Origin: Bacillota bacterium
GTDB lineage: Bacteria > Bacillota > Dethiobacteria > DTU022
Reading direction: 5' to 3'
Length of the DNA: 44,382 nucleotides
Assembly: GCA_029782095.1 (NCBI GenBank)
Contig: JAKOVL010000222.1
Location: 1-44,382, forward strand
How positions within the stretch are numbered: position 1 is the first letter of the stretch; each line of letters begins with the position of its first letter. Both the position numbers and the translations under genes were made by a program. The notes under the pieces are model-generated. The model had not been told where the DNA came from. It saw only the letters and a list, made by a program, of their open reading frames with translations, and searched no databases. Positions 9,725 through 17,955 of the stretch are shown here, one piece after another.

Positions 9725-10126
9725 CTATGCTTTTATTTCTTTTTCCGTAACGCATTCATTTTTAATTTTGGACACCAAAAACTGAAGGGCGTCAACGACA
9801 TGTGGCCTAATATCGCCGCCTACCAGAACATACATCAGGTCCTCCCCAACCTTGATCTTTCCTTCATTGAGCCACACCTTGACATAAAAAATGCCCTCCA
9901 TCTGATAGGTTTCGGCGATGGCCCTCTCCACTTTCGCCGCGTCAAAGGAAAATTCCATTTCCTTTACCAGAGAACCGTCATCAATTCCCTGGCGAACCGC
10001 GGCCTTGGGCGTTTGCCGGACAACGCCGTTATGCACCAGGAACATCCCCACCTTGGAAGCGGCGGGATCCGCTTTGGCTTCTTTGAGCCATTCATCGAGG
10101 GAGGGCGGCGCTTTTTGATTAATCAT
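9725..10126 (-). CDS. MoaE-like molybdopterin synthase large-subunit homologue
   Basis: A 133-residue protein whose middle and end follow the MoaE pattern. There is a HNGVVR element (MoaE has a GTVR-type motif), then EGIFYVKVWLNEGKIKVGED, then DVVDALQFLVSKIKNE with a late lysine (TEKEIK). MoaE builds the dithiolene of molybdopterin with thiocarboxylated MoaD. Here no moaD, moaA, moaC or molybdo- or tungsto-enzyme gene is nearby, and the first 25 residues differ from typical MoaE. AGGATG lies just upstream of the ATG. Family membership is likely; catalytic activity is uncertain because the conserved active-site lysine region is shortened. Confidence 0.65.
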   Translation of the reverse strand: MINQKAPPSLDEWLKEAKADPAASKVGMFLVHNGVVRQTPKAAVRQGIDDGSLVKEMEFSFDAAKVERAIAETYQMEGIFYVKVWLNEGKIKVGEDLMYVLVGGDIRPHVVDALQFLVSKIKNECVTEKEIKA

Positions 10127-10435
10127 TCAGTATCATCCTTTTTTTCTATGCGGGCTGGCAGAATATACCTTTTCTTTCTCAGGACAACCAGGTAATTTCT
10201 ATTCCGGCTCACTTTTTATCTTAAAAAAATTAATGATCGTAAAAATTCATCCTGGCATTTGAAATTGCGGTGTGGTGCAACGGCGCCATCCAATACACGG
10301 TTTGGCATTCCAGTCGCCATTTCTGGGGAATACGCTTTAACAAAGGATAGCATATTGTCCAGTTAAAGACAATGCTCGGCCCATCCAACAAAAATGGCAG
10401 ACTTTCCGAGGCCAGTACAGCATATGAGAACAAGA

Positions 10436-10476
10436 AGGGGCCGTCCCAGTTGACTTTTGGGACGACCCCTTTTTTT
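10436..10476 (+). terminator. Strong hairpin terminator, plus orientation
   Basis: A 13-base stem (AGGGGCCGTCCCA against TGGGACGACCCCT, with one G-T pair) and a seven-T run. No plus-strand gene ends nearby, so it may be a leftover of an insertion-sequence end. It may also act in reverse for the small gene at 10486-10644. The stretch from 10127 to 10435 to its left shows no gene I can support. Confidence 0.7.
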
Positions 10477-10485
10477 GGGGAGGGC

Positions 10486-10644
10486 TTAAAGGACATCACC
10501 TTGCATACGTGAGCTTATCATTTTGCCGGCGGCAAAAAGGACCAGCGGTGCGGCCATGAGCAAAATTTTTGAACCGGTGCTCATGCCGCGCTTGCGTGCG
10601 GGCAGCATCTTGCGCATCCGCTTCATAGTATGGCTAAGGTTCAT
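10486..10644 (-). CDS. Small basic single-pass membrane protein (52 residues)
   Basis: This short gene starts with ATG at 10644 behind an excellent AAGGAGGG spaced about nine bases. The product is 52 residues: a basic, methionine-rich N-terminus (MKRMRKMLPARKR), one hydrophobic segment (ILLMAAPLVLFAAG, about residues 27-40) and a short polar tail. The strong ribosome binding site and the amphipathic-plus-membrane layout support a real gene. No family is recognised. It lies head to head with the acyl-CoA synthetase, with 235 bases between them. Confidence 0.6.
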   Translation of the reverse strand: MNLSHTMKRMRKMLPARKRGMSTGSKILLMAAPLVLFAAGKMISSRMQGDVL

Positions 10645-10879
10645 CTGTTTAATCCCTCCTTGGCCTTAGTGTGTGAAGGCGCTGGGCTTTAATACTGGGA
10701 AAATCTCGTTGGAACTTGATTAATTCCTTAACCGGGAAAAAATTTACCCCTGCAGGCACGGCTGAGCTTTAAAAATGGTCAGACAAAGCAGGATTATCGT
10801 CTAATTTATTGAAACAATTTTATATATTAAAATTTATTTGGGGCATGCGCTAAAATTCAATCGAAAGAGGTGTATATAG

Positions 10880-12607
10880 ATGTATGAAAAAAAGCCGTGG
10901 CTAAAATTTTATGGGGACGTCCCCCCTGAAGTGGATTATCCGCGCTGCAGCATGTACGAGGCGGTGATGGCCGCAGCCGCTGAAAACCCGGACAAAATTG
11001 CCTACGATTTTATGGGATATACCGCCACATACCGTGATTTCGCCGCACAGATTGACCGCTGCGCCGATGCCCTGGCCGCCCTGGGGCTGAGACAGGGCGA
11101 TCGCCTCACCATTTCCATGCCCACTTCTCCGCCGGGGATCATCTGCTTTTACGCGGTCAACAAACTGGGCGCCGTGGCCAGTATGATTCACCCCCTTTCC
11201 ACGGAGAGCGAAATTGAATTTTACCTGAAAGTAAGCAAAAGCCGCTTTGCCCTGTGCATGGACACCTTTTTCGAAACATTTAAAAAAGCGGCAGACAAAA
11301 CTGACCTGGAAGCTATCATTGTCTCTAAAATCCAGGACTATCTTCCTCTGGGCAAAAAAGCCCTCTTCTGGCTGGCCAAGGGCCGCAAGACCGCGCCGGT
11401 TACACCTTCTGACCGGGTGGTGCTGTGGAAGGACCTGGTCATCAACGGACGCCATCCCAGGGTTCCCGCGGCAAAGGTAGAACCCGACGATATGGCCGCC
11501 ATCCTCTACAGCGGCGGCACCACGGGTAAGCCCAAAGGAATTATGCTTTCCAATTATAATTTTGTCAGCCAGGGTATGATGTGCGCCCATTGGGTCGGCA
11601 TGGACAAGGAGAACGCCGATATGCTGGCCATGCTGCCCATTTTCCACGGGTTCGGCCTGGGCGTCTGCGTTAATGCAGTACTCATGAATGGCGGCAAGAG
11701 CATTCTGGTGCCAGTATTCGAAGCCGACCTGGCAGCTAAGCTGATGAAAAAACGGCCCCAATACATTGTGGGCGTGCCCACCCTTTATGAAGCCTTAAGC
11801 AAAAACAAGAGTTTTAAAAAGGCTGATTTAAGCTGCCTGCGCGCCTGTTTCAGCGGCGCCGACACCCTCCCCCGGGTGGTGAAAGAGCGCTTTGAAGAGG
11901 TGGTGCAGCGCCAGGGCGGCAACATAAAGCTGCTGGAAGGCTACGGACTCACCGAAGCGGTCACCGCCATCATGGCCATGCCTTTGGGAGAATACCGGGA
12001 GGGCAGTATCGGCATCCCCTTCCCCAACATGCTGGCCAAGATCGTTAAACGGGGCACAACCACGGAAGCAGAGCCCGGTGAAGAAGGGGAAATCTGCGTG
12101 CACGGCCCCGCAGTAATGCTCGGCTACCTGGATCAGCCCGAAGAAACGGCCAAAGTGCTGAAAAAGCATGAAGACGGGCTGGTATGGCTGCACACCGGCG
12201 ATATCGGCACCATGGACAGCGACGGCTTCTTCTACTTCAAACTGCGCGAGAAAAGAATGATCAAATCCTCGGGCATGAATGTTTACCCGACCCAGGTGGA
12301 GGCGCAGCTCTACCGCCATGAAGCGGTGGAAGAAGTATGCGTGATCGGGGTGCCCGACCTGGAGCAGGTGGAGCGGGTCAAAGCTTACGTGGTCCTCAAG
12401 AAAGGCTTTACGCCGGGCCCGGAAATGGAGCAGGAGCTGATTGCGCACTGCCGCAAAGACTTGATCAAATGGAGCTGTCCCCGTGAAATCGAATTTGTCG
12501 ATCTGCTGCCCAAAACCCGTGTAGGCAAAATCGCCTATAAAGAGCTGGAGCAGCGCGAACTGGAACGGCTGAAAGCATTGGGCCGCTACGCCGGGGAACG
12601 CGCATAA
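10880..12607 (+). CDS. AMP-forming acyl-CoA synthetase
   Basis: A 575-residue adenylate-forming enzyme that activates a carboxylic acid to its acyl-CoA with ATP. The P-loop-like motif YSGGTTGKPKG (about residues 213-223), the YGLTEA motif (about 356), the HTGDIG motif and the IKSSGMNVYP hinge are all intact. The C-terminal catalytic lysine region is PKTRVGKIAYKE. The size and N-terminus suit a medium- or long-chain fatty-acid or aryl-acid ligase; the substrate cannot be read from sequence. GAGGTG precedes the ATG. It ends ten bases from the convergent dimethylargininase-like gene. Confidence 0.9.
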   Translation: MYEKKPWLKFYGDVPPEVDYPRCSMYEAVMAAAAENPDKIAYDFMGYTATYRDFAAQIDRCADALAALGLRQGDRLTISMPTSPPGIICFYAVNKLGAVASMIHPLSTESEIEFYLKVSKSRFALCMDTFFETFKKAADKTDLEAIIVSKIQDYLPLGKKALFWLAKGRKTAPVTPSDRVVLWKDLVINGRHPRVPAAKVEPDDMAAILYSGGTTGKPKGIMLSNYNFVSQGMMCAHWVGMDKENADMLAMLPIFHGFGLGVCVNAVLMNGGKSILVPVFEADLAAKLMKKRPQYIVGVPTLYEALSKNKSFKKADLSCLRACFSGADTLPRVVKERFEEVVQRQGGNIKLLEGYGLTEAVTAIMAMPLGEYREGSIGIPFPNMLAKIVKRGTTTEAEPGEEGEICVHGPAVMLGYLDQPEETAKVLKKHEDGLVWLHTGDIGTMDSDGFFYFKLREKRMIKSSGMNVYPTQVEAQLYRHEAVEEVCVIGVPDLEQVERVKAYVVLKKGFTPGPEMEQELIAHCRKDLIKWSCPREIEFVDLLPKTRVGKIAYKELEQRELERLKALGRYAGERA

Positions 12608-12616
12608 GCTGCCCCC

Positions 12617-13384
12617 TTAGAAACGGAGCGAAAGGCAGCTTAAACCGCCGTCTATTTTCTGAAACTCGCCCATGGGGACTTTTTTGATCGAAAACCCGGC
12701 TTCCAATAGTTTTGCTTCGGTTTTCGGAAAGCCGGCGGGCATGACCACGTAATCATTTACCCTGATGCAGTTGGCGGCATACATTTCGGTTTCGTCAACC
12801 ACGATCTTGTTAAAGCCGGAAAATTGGGGATGTTCAATCAATTCCCCCGCCACCAGAAGGGTGTTGTCGCCGAGGTAGCTCACCCCGGTCTTCAGGTGGA
12901 ACATTTCTTTCAAAGGGACGACGGAGCCTGCAAAGCCATACTTGGAGATTATATTGATAAACTGGCTGGCTCCGGCAGCGTTGGTCCGGGTGGAAAGTCC
13001 AACATAAAAATGGTTTTCCACCCTCAAGACATCTCCGCCCTCAAGGGTGCCGGGCGCCCGGATATATTCAAGTATATCGAAGAATTCCTCCAGGGCCTGC
13101 CTGATGGCTGCAGTTTCACCGTTCCGGGTCGGAGCGCCCGGATTGGTGATGACGGCCATTTTTTCTGTAACCACGGCGGGGTCTTCCACAAAGCAGCTGT
13201 CCGGATAATCTTCATCGGGGGGAAGAATCTTTACGGCCACGCCGCAGCTTTGCATTACCCTGATATATTCTTGGTGCTGCCTCATTGCTTGCTCATAATC
13301 GGGCTTGCCCAGGTTGGCGGTGGTAAGCCCATTGACAACGCTTTTTCCTGGTTCTTTAACGATGATTTGTTTAAATTTCAACAT
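12617..13384 (-). CDS. Dimethylarginine dimethylaminohydrolase-like protein
   Basis: A 255-residue member of the guanidino-group-modifying (arginine deiminase/amidinotransferase) superfamily. Visible elements are the substrate-binding SCFVEDPAVV, the GTLEGGDVL motif, the catalytic His in EMFHLKTGVSYL and the nucleophile Cys near the end (GGLSCLSLR). Dimethylargininases hydrolyse methylated arginines to citrulline and methylamines; related bacterial enzymes act on arginine or other guanidines, so the substrate is open. The ATG at 13384 is chosen because GGGGAGAGG lies just upstream; a longer frame to 13456 lacks a binding site. Confidence 0.85.
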   Translation of the reverse strand: MLKFKQIIVKEPGKSVVNGLTTANLGKPDYEQAMRQHQEYIRVMQSCGVAVKILPPDEDYPDSCFVEDPAVVTEKMAVITNPGAPTRNGETAAIRQALEEFFDILEYIRAPGTLEGGDVLRVENHFYVGLSTRTNAAGASQFINIISKYGFAGSVVPLKEMFHLKTGVSYLGDNTLLVAGELIEHPQFSGFNKIVVDETEMYAANCIRVNDYVVMPAGFPKTEAKLLEAGFSIKKVPMGEFQKIDGGLSCLSLRF

Positions 13385-13650
13385 GGAACCTCTCCCCAAG
13401 CGCATTGAATTGATGCAAATCTCTTTAATAATATCGCCGGTGCTTTTTCTTGTCAAAGCGGCAGGCGCCCTGCACGGGCTGCCAATATCTGCTGCTTCAG
13501 GCCCTTAGCTGGTTATATTAGCAGGAACTTCTTAAATTTTAGCGAATTATATTAACTGTTCTTAACAGTTTAATCGGGGGGATGATCGCTATACTAAATT
13601 TTTCTTTGCACCCGCTCTGGGGAAAAACCTTAAACAGGAGAGCTGCCGTT

Positions 13651-14421
13651 ATGCGCATCAGTAGAGCCAAATTTTTCATCATTAGCTCCATCCCGCTGGT
13701 GCTGCTACTATCCTGGCAACACCAGATCGCTTTGGAAGAAGAGCGCCAGGCGCAGCTGCAACGGCAAATTCAAGAGCTCAATCAAATATACATGGAAACA
13801 CTGAATGACCTGACTGAAACTAAACAAGAAAAAGAAAGCCTCTCCCATCAATTGCATGATGCCCTGGAGAAGATCGAACAGATCGAACGGCGCAACGAAG
13901 AGCTGGAGCAGATCCTGTTCAACCAGCAGCAAACATATCGCGCTGCTGTTGCCCGCAAGGGCTCCACCATGCCGGCCCTTTCCCTATCCTGCTTTACAGC
14001 GAAGATGTACGAGCGTGCCTGGAACAGGCTGGGGGCGCACGGCCTGAAGGGGACGGGAGAGGCCCTGGTTGCTGCCGAAGAACGCTACGGCGTCAACAGC
14101 CTTATCATTGCCGCCATCGCTTACGTGGAAAGCGCCGGCGGGATGTCGCGGCTGGCCAGGGAAAAAAATAACCTCTTTGGTCTTGGCGCTGGCGGCGCCA
14201 ACCCTTACAGCAATGCCCTCTACTTTTCATCCAAAGAAGAAAGTATTAATTATGTAGCCAGTCTTCTCAGCAATAGTTATTTAAGCCGCGGCGGTCGCTT
14301 TTACCGCGGTGACAACCTGGTGGCGATCAATGTGCGCTACGCCGCCGATCCATTTTGGGCGGACAAAGTGGGACAAGCCATGGCGAGAATAGCCCGGGCG
14401 GCCTGCCCGGAGGGCCGTTGA
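13651..14421 (+). CDS. Membrane-anchored glucosaminidase-type peptidoglycan hydrolase
   Basis: A 256-residue protein with an N-terminal membrane anchor (FFIISSIPLVLLLSW), a long coiled coil rich in Gln and Glu (about residues 25-105) and a C-terminal glucosaminidase fold. The catalytic glutamate is in AYVESAGGMSRLA, followed by the KNNLFGLGA motif typical of endo-beta-N-acetylglucosaminidases. It probably trims peptidoglycan at the outer membrane face. The ATG at 13651 follows AGGAG at about ten bases; an ATG at 13582 lies too close to its G-run. A short inverted repeat (AACTGTT/AACAGTT, 13554-13570) lies upstream and could be an operator. Confidence 0.85.
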   Translation: MRISRAKFFIISSIPLVLLLSWQHQIALEEERQAQLQRQIQELNQIYMETLNDLTETKQEKESLSHQLHDALEKIEQIERRNEELEQILFNQQQTYRAAVARKGSTMPALSLSCFTAKMYERAWNRLGAHGLKGTGEALVAAEERYGVNSLIIAAIAYVESAGGMSRLAREKNNLFGLGAGGANPYSNALYFSSKEESINYVASLLSNSYLSRGGRFYRGDNLVAINVRYAADPFWADKVGQAMARIARAACPEGR

Positions 14422-14631
14422 TTATTGATCTTTATTTTCCTCTATCGTTATCGCAAAATCAGGGCAGTAATATTCGCACTGCCTGCAACCCGTGCAGGCT
14501 TCTGGATCTATTACCCTGGGCCTGCCGTCTTCACCGGCGGCAAGGTTTTTTTGTGGGCAGAAGGCCATGCAGATGCCACACTCCTTGCAGCGCTCCGGGA
14601 AAAAGACCACATTAAACTTTTTCTTGCCCAT
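14422..14631 (-). CDS. 2[4Fe-4S] ferredoxin-like protein
   Basis: A 69-residue protein with two complete cluster motifs, CKECGICMAFCP and CTGCRQCEYYCP, so it should hold two [4Fe-4S] clusters. The sequence resembles the delta (KorD-type) subunit of 2-oxoacid:ferredoxin oxidoreductases, but the other subunits are not in the window, so it may serve as a free electron carrier. GGGGAAGG precedes the ATG. It ends directly against the convergent glucosaminidase gene. Confidence 0.9.
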   Translation of the reverse strand: MGKKKFNVVFFPERCKECGICMAFCPQKNLAAGEDGRPRVIDPEACTGCRQCEYYCPDFAITIEENKDQ

Positions 14632-14674
14632 ACCTTCCCCCGCCTTCTCTCTCCTTTTATCTCTTCATATGGCG

Positions 14675-14701
14675 CCCGCAAAGCGGGATTTTTGTCTTTT
14701 T
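14675..14701 (+). terminator. Hairpin with T-run, plus orientation
   Basis: Stem CCCGC/GCGGG with loop AAA, followed by ATTTTTGTCTTTTT. It could end the glucosaminidase transcript after reading through the convergent ferredoxin gene. Confidence 0.5.
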
Positions 14702-14921
14702 AGCAGGTAACCCTGCGAAACAACAAGCTTTCTGCGCTTGCCTGGGAAATAACCCGCCGGGAACAGCGTGCGGCGCCAATAAGTTATTTTCAGGCGCTGG
14801 CGCCCTGCATCCTAAATCCTGCCTCCAATTGTATTTCCTCGCTCCGACAGGGTCAAGGAAAAAATGAAAAGGACGCTTCGCTTCTTCTTTACCAGGGGTT
14901 CAAAGCATAGAATGTAATGCA

Positions 14922-16247
14922 ATGAACTTAAAGGGGAAACTGAAAAGCAGTCTGTTTAAAGGGGCGATGCAGCTGGCCCTGGCCGGAATTGTAACCAGGG
15001 TAATCGGTCTGGGCAACCGCATGGTCCTCTCCCGCCTCATCGGTGCGGAAGGGCTGGGCCTGTTCCAGATGATCCTCCCCGCTTATGCCCTTTTAGCAGT
15101 ACTGTCCGGTTTGGGACTCTCCGGAGCGGTCACTAAAATGGTGGCCGACCGCCACGCCCGGGGAGACAGGCGCGGCTGTCTCCAGGTCAGAAAACTGTCG
15201 CTGCAGCTGGTCGTCGCCGCATCATTGTCCTGTTCCGTCCTCCTCTGGCTGGCGCTGGCGCTGCCCCTGGACTTTCTACCGGATCAAAGAATTTTGCCCG
15301 CGGTGCGGCTGATGCCCGCAGCCTTCTTCTTTGCCGCCCTCTCATCCATTCTGCGCGGCTACACCCAGGGGCAGAACTACATGGCTCCAACCGCCTTATC
15401 CCAGGTGGGCGAGCAGGTTGTCCGGGTATCCCTGGGCCTGGCTGCGGCCTATTACCTGCTGCCCCTGGGGCTGGAGTATGCCCTGAGCGGAATAGTCATG
15501 GGCATCATTGGCGGGGAAATAGCCTGCTTCTCTATAACTTACCTCATGCAGGACCAGCGCAGGCTTTTCCAGGGGGGCGGCAGGGCTTTAACCCCGGTTT
15601 ACCGTGAACTGTTTTCCCTCGCATTCCCCATTTTAATGATCCGGCTGGGCACCTCAATCACGCAGACGGTGGAATCGCTGTTGATCCCGTCCCGCCTGCA
15701 GCTGGCCGGGTTCAGCGCCGCCGAAGCGACCACGCTGTTCGGGCATCTTTCGGGCATGGCCCTGCCCATCATTTTTTTGCCCACAGTGTTGATTGTGCCC
15801 CTGGCCACAACCCTGGTTCCGGCCATTGCTGGAGCCGCCTCTTTGCGCCTGCGCCTGCGCCTGGAGCGCCTGCTAAAACTATCCCTCTGGAGCACCACGG
15901 CCATCGGGGCCTTTGCGGCGCTGTTTTTGTATTACCTGGCTGCACCCCTAACCCAGCTTCTCTACGGCAGCAGCGCCGCGGCGGAGCTGGTCAAGATGCT
16001 GGCCCCGCTGACCCCTTTCGCCTACCTGCAGTTTACCACGGCAGCCATTTTGCACGGCATGGGCCGTCCTGGAATCGCCGTTTCCAATGACCTGGCGGGA
16101 ACAATAATTAGCCTGGTCATGATCTATTTTCTCACCGCTTCTCCTCGATGGGGCATTACCGGTGTAATCTGCGGCTACACCGCCGCCTTCACCTTGATTA
16201 CCCTCACTGATTTGATCTTTATATTCTACCTGAGCAGGCGCATCTGA
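14922..16247 (+). CDS. SpoVB/MurJ-like MOP-family flippase
   Basis: A 441-residue integral membrane protein with about 12 hydrophobic segments. The N-terminus (KGAMQLALAGIVTRVIGLGNR) is typical of the stage V sporulation protein B branch of the multidrug/oligosaccharidyl-lipid/polysaccharide exporter superfamily. Members flip lipid-linked precursors for peptidoglycan or spore cortex. It is shorter than the usual 500-520 residues, mainly at the C-terminus, but keeps the internal repeat. No good ribosome binding site lies next to the ATG at 14922; an ATG at 14967 behind AAAGGGG is an alternative. The 290 bases upstream show no clear promoter. Confidence 0.82.
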   Translation: MNLKGKLKSSLFKGAMQLALAGIVTRVIGLGNRMVLSRLIGAEGLGLFQMILPAYALLAVLSGLGLSGAVTKMVADRHARGDRRGCLQVRKLSLQLVVAASLSCSVLLWLALALPLDFLPDQRILPAVRLMPAAFFFAALSSILRGYTQGQNYMAPTALSQVGEQVVRVSLGLAAAYYLLPLGLEYALSGIVMGIIGGEIACFSITYLMQDQRRLFQGGGRALTPVYRELFSLAFPILMIRLGTSITQTVESLLIPSRLQLAGFSAAEATTLFGHLSGMALPIIFLPTVLIVPLATTLVPAIAGAASLRLRLRLERLLKLSLWSTTAIGAFAALFLYYLAAPLTQLLYGSSAAAELVKMLAPLTPFAYLQFTTAAILHGMGRPGIAVSNDLAGTIISLVMIYFLTASPRWGITGVICGYTAAFTLITLTDLIFIFYLSRRI

Positions 16248-16268
16248 ATAGTCTTAACGCCGGGCCGC

Positions 16269-16979
16269 TTACTTCCCGTTTCTTAGAAAGCGCTCCCTGA
16301 AACGGCGCCAGAGGGGCAGCAGAGATATTTTTAAACCGAGGCGGCGGTAAAGCAAAGCGAGCAGGCCTGTTAACAGCACCAGGGCAAACCAGACCCAGGG
16401 CGCCAGCGACAGGATCAAGCGGACATATTTTAACAGCAGCCCGGCGGCGCCGGTGATCAGAATGCTGAAACCGATGGCAAACAAGCTGAATATGGCGCCT
16501 CCCAAGGCCGTATAAACAACAAACAGCAGCATGTTCATATGCATGGCCCCTGCCGGAAACGAGATAAAGGTCCGCGTTACTCCCCAGAACTGCCCCATGA
16601 AGATGGAGAAGCTGCCGTAACGCTCCCATAACAGGTAAACCTTTGAGCGCCGCAGTGCCTGCAGCCGATCTGCTTCTATGTTGTTGCGCCGGAAAATGCT
16701 GGTCTTGATGAACTTCCCCATAAAACTGCCCAAATAGCCCATGCTGTAGCTAAAAATACTGCCCAAAGTAATGCCCGTGGTGGAAGCGAGAAAAACCATC
16801 CAGAAAGGCGCTTTGCCGCTGAAAATCATGGTCCCTGCTGTAAGAAAAACTACCGCCGAGGCAAAGGGAAGTCCCGCGCTTTCGGCAAACATGGCTGCGG
16901 CGATACCAAGTGAGCCGTAGCGCTGCACCAGTTGGCCCATGTACGCACTAATCTGGCTGATCAGTTCCGGCAGTTCCAT
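16269..16979 (-). CDS. DedA family membrane protein
   Basis: A 236-residue integral membrane protein of the DedA/SNARE-associated family. An N-terminal re-entrant segment (SLGIAAAMFAESAGLPFAS) keeps the acidic residue and proline of the family. The FMGQFWGVTRTFISFPAGAMHM region has the arginine and the PAG motif, although the usual GR before it is GQ here. DedA proteins are thought to move undecaprenyl phosphate or phospholipids across the membrane. It starts six bases after the ROK gene, so the two are co-transcribed. Confidence 0.85.
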   Translation of the reverse strand: MELPELISQISAYMGQLVQRYGSLGIAAAMFAESAGLPFASAVVFLTAGTMIFSGKAPFWMVFLASTTGITLGSIFSYSMGYLGSFMGKFIKTSIFRRNNIEADRLQALRRSKVYLLWERYGSFSIFMGQFWGVTRTFISFPAGAMHMNMLLFVVYTALGGAIFSLFAIGFSILITGAAGLLLKYVRLILSLAPWVWFALVLLTGLLALLYRRLGLKISLLPLWRRFRERFLRNGK

Positions 16980-16985
16980 GGTGAC

Positions 16986-17939
16986 TCACGCTCGCTGTTC
17001 ATCTGGGCTGCGCATTAAATAATAGATGCCCCAAATTCCTGCTTCAGGCCCCAGTTGCGCCGCTTTGATTTCCACCGTGGAAATCTGCACCGCTGGAGCA
17101 ACGGCAATTTCACGGATCCGGGCCCGGATTTGCTCCAGGAAATCTTCCCGGCTGACAGCCACGCCGCCGCCAATGACCAGGCAGGAAGGGTTAAGCAAAG
17201 TTACCAGGTTAGCCAGGCCGGTGCTGATGTTCTGCAGGGCCTGCTCAATGATGTTTTGCGCCAGGGAATTTCCCCCCTGCGCCTGATCAAAGACCCATGC
17301 CGTAGTAATGGCGCCGCCCTGCTCCTTTTCATCCCATAATTCTTTGGCAATTCTGGCGATAGACTCACCCGATGCCCACGCTTCCAGGCAATCCATACCG
17401 CCGCAGCCGCAGCGCCGGCCTTTGCCGAAGGGCTTGATGTGGCCCACTTCCCCGGCAAAGCCGGTACTGCCGCGGAATACTTTTCCGTCCAGGTAAAGGC
17501 CTCCGCCGATACCGGTACTGATGGTAATGTAGATGGCGTTGCGGTGCCCCCTGGCTGCACCGTATGCCACCTCGCCCAGCACTGCTGCATTGGCGTCATT
17601 GTCCAGGTACACCGGGCAGCCCCAGTTTTGCTGCAGCATCTCCCTAAAGGGCACAGCTGTATGCCAGCCCAGGTTCGGCGCCTGGTGGACCACTCCTTTT
17701 TCATAGTCCAGAAGTGCGGCAATGCATACTCCCAATCCGGCTAAATCTGTGGATGACAAGCCGACCCGGGCCAGGGACGCCGCTGTAGAACGATTGATCA
17801 GCTCGATCATTTGCTCCGGCGTGCACTGTGCCGGCGTAGGGAATCTTTCCTTGTGCAGCACTTTTTCTGCTCTATCAATTAAATAAAGCAGAATCTTGGT
17901 TCCGCCGATATCAATGGCGCAGTAAATTTTATCAGGCAT
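16986..17939 (-). CDS. ROK-family sugar kinase (glucokinase-like)
   Basis: A 317-residue ROK protein with the phosphate-binding DIGGTK near the start, YLDNDANAA with the catalytic aspartate, the STGIGGG loop, and GHIKPFGKGRRCGCGG with the His and Cys zinc ligands followed by CLEAWASG. There is no N-terminal DNA-binding domain, so it is a kinase rather than a repressor; glucose or an N-acetylhexosamine is the likely substrate. The ATG at 17939 follows GGGGAG at about eight bases and gives the usual family start (MPDKIYCAIDIGG). Confidence 0.9.
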   Translation of the reverse strand: MPDKIYCAIDIGGTKILLYLIDRAEKVLHKERFPTPAQCTPEQMIELINRSTAASLARVGLSSTDLAGLGVCIAALLDYEKGVVHQAPNLGWHTAVPFREMLQQNWGCPVYLDNDANAAVLGEVAYGAARGHRNAIYITISTGIGGGLYLDGKVFRGSTGFAGEVGHIKPFGKGRRCGCGGMDCLEAWASGESIARIAKELWDEKEQGGAITTAWVFDQAQGGNSLAQNIIEQALQNISTGLANLVTLLNPSCLVIGGGVAVSREDFLEQIRARIREIAVAPAVQISTVEIKAAQLGPEAGIWGIYYLMRSPDEQRA

Positions 17940-17955
17940 GAACAGTCTCCCCACC

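Noticed and set aside
10230-10499. Minus-strand frame of 89 codons overlapping the 52-residue gene
   Set aside because: It runs through the strong hairpin at 10436-10476 and lacks a ribosome binding site. The region looks non-coding, perhaps an old insertion-sequence edge.
10901-11761. 286-codon minus-strand frame inside the acyl-CoA synthetase gene
   Set aside because: It is a shadow of the synthetase reading frame, with His- and Gly-rich sequence and no start signal.
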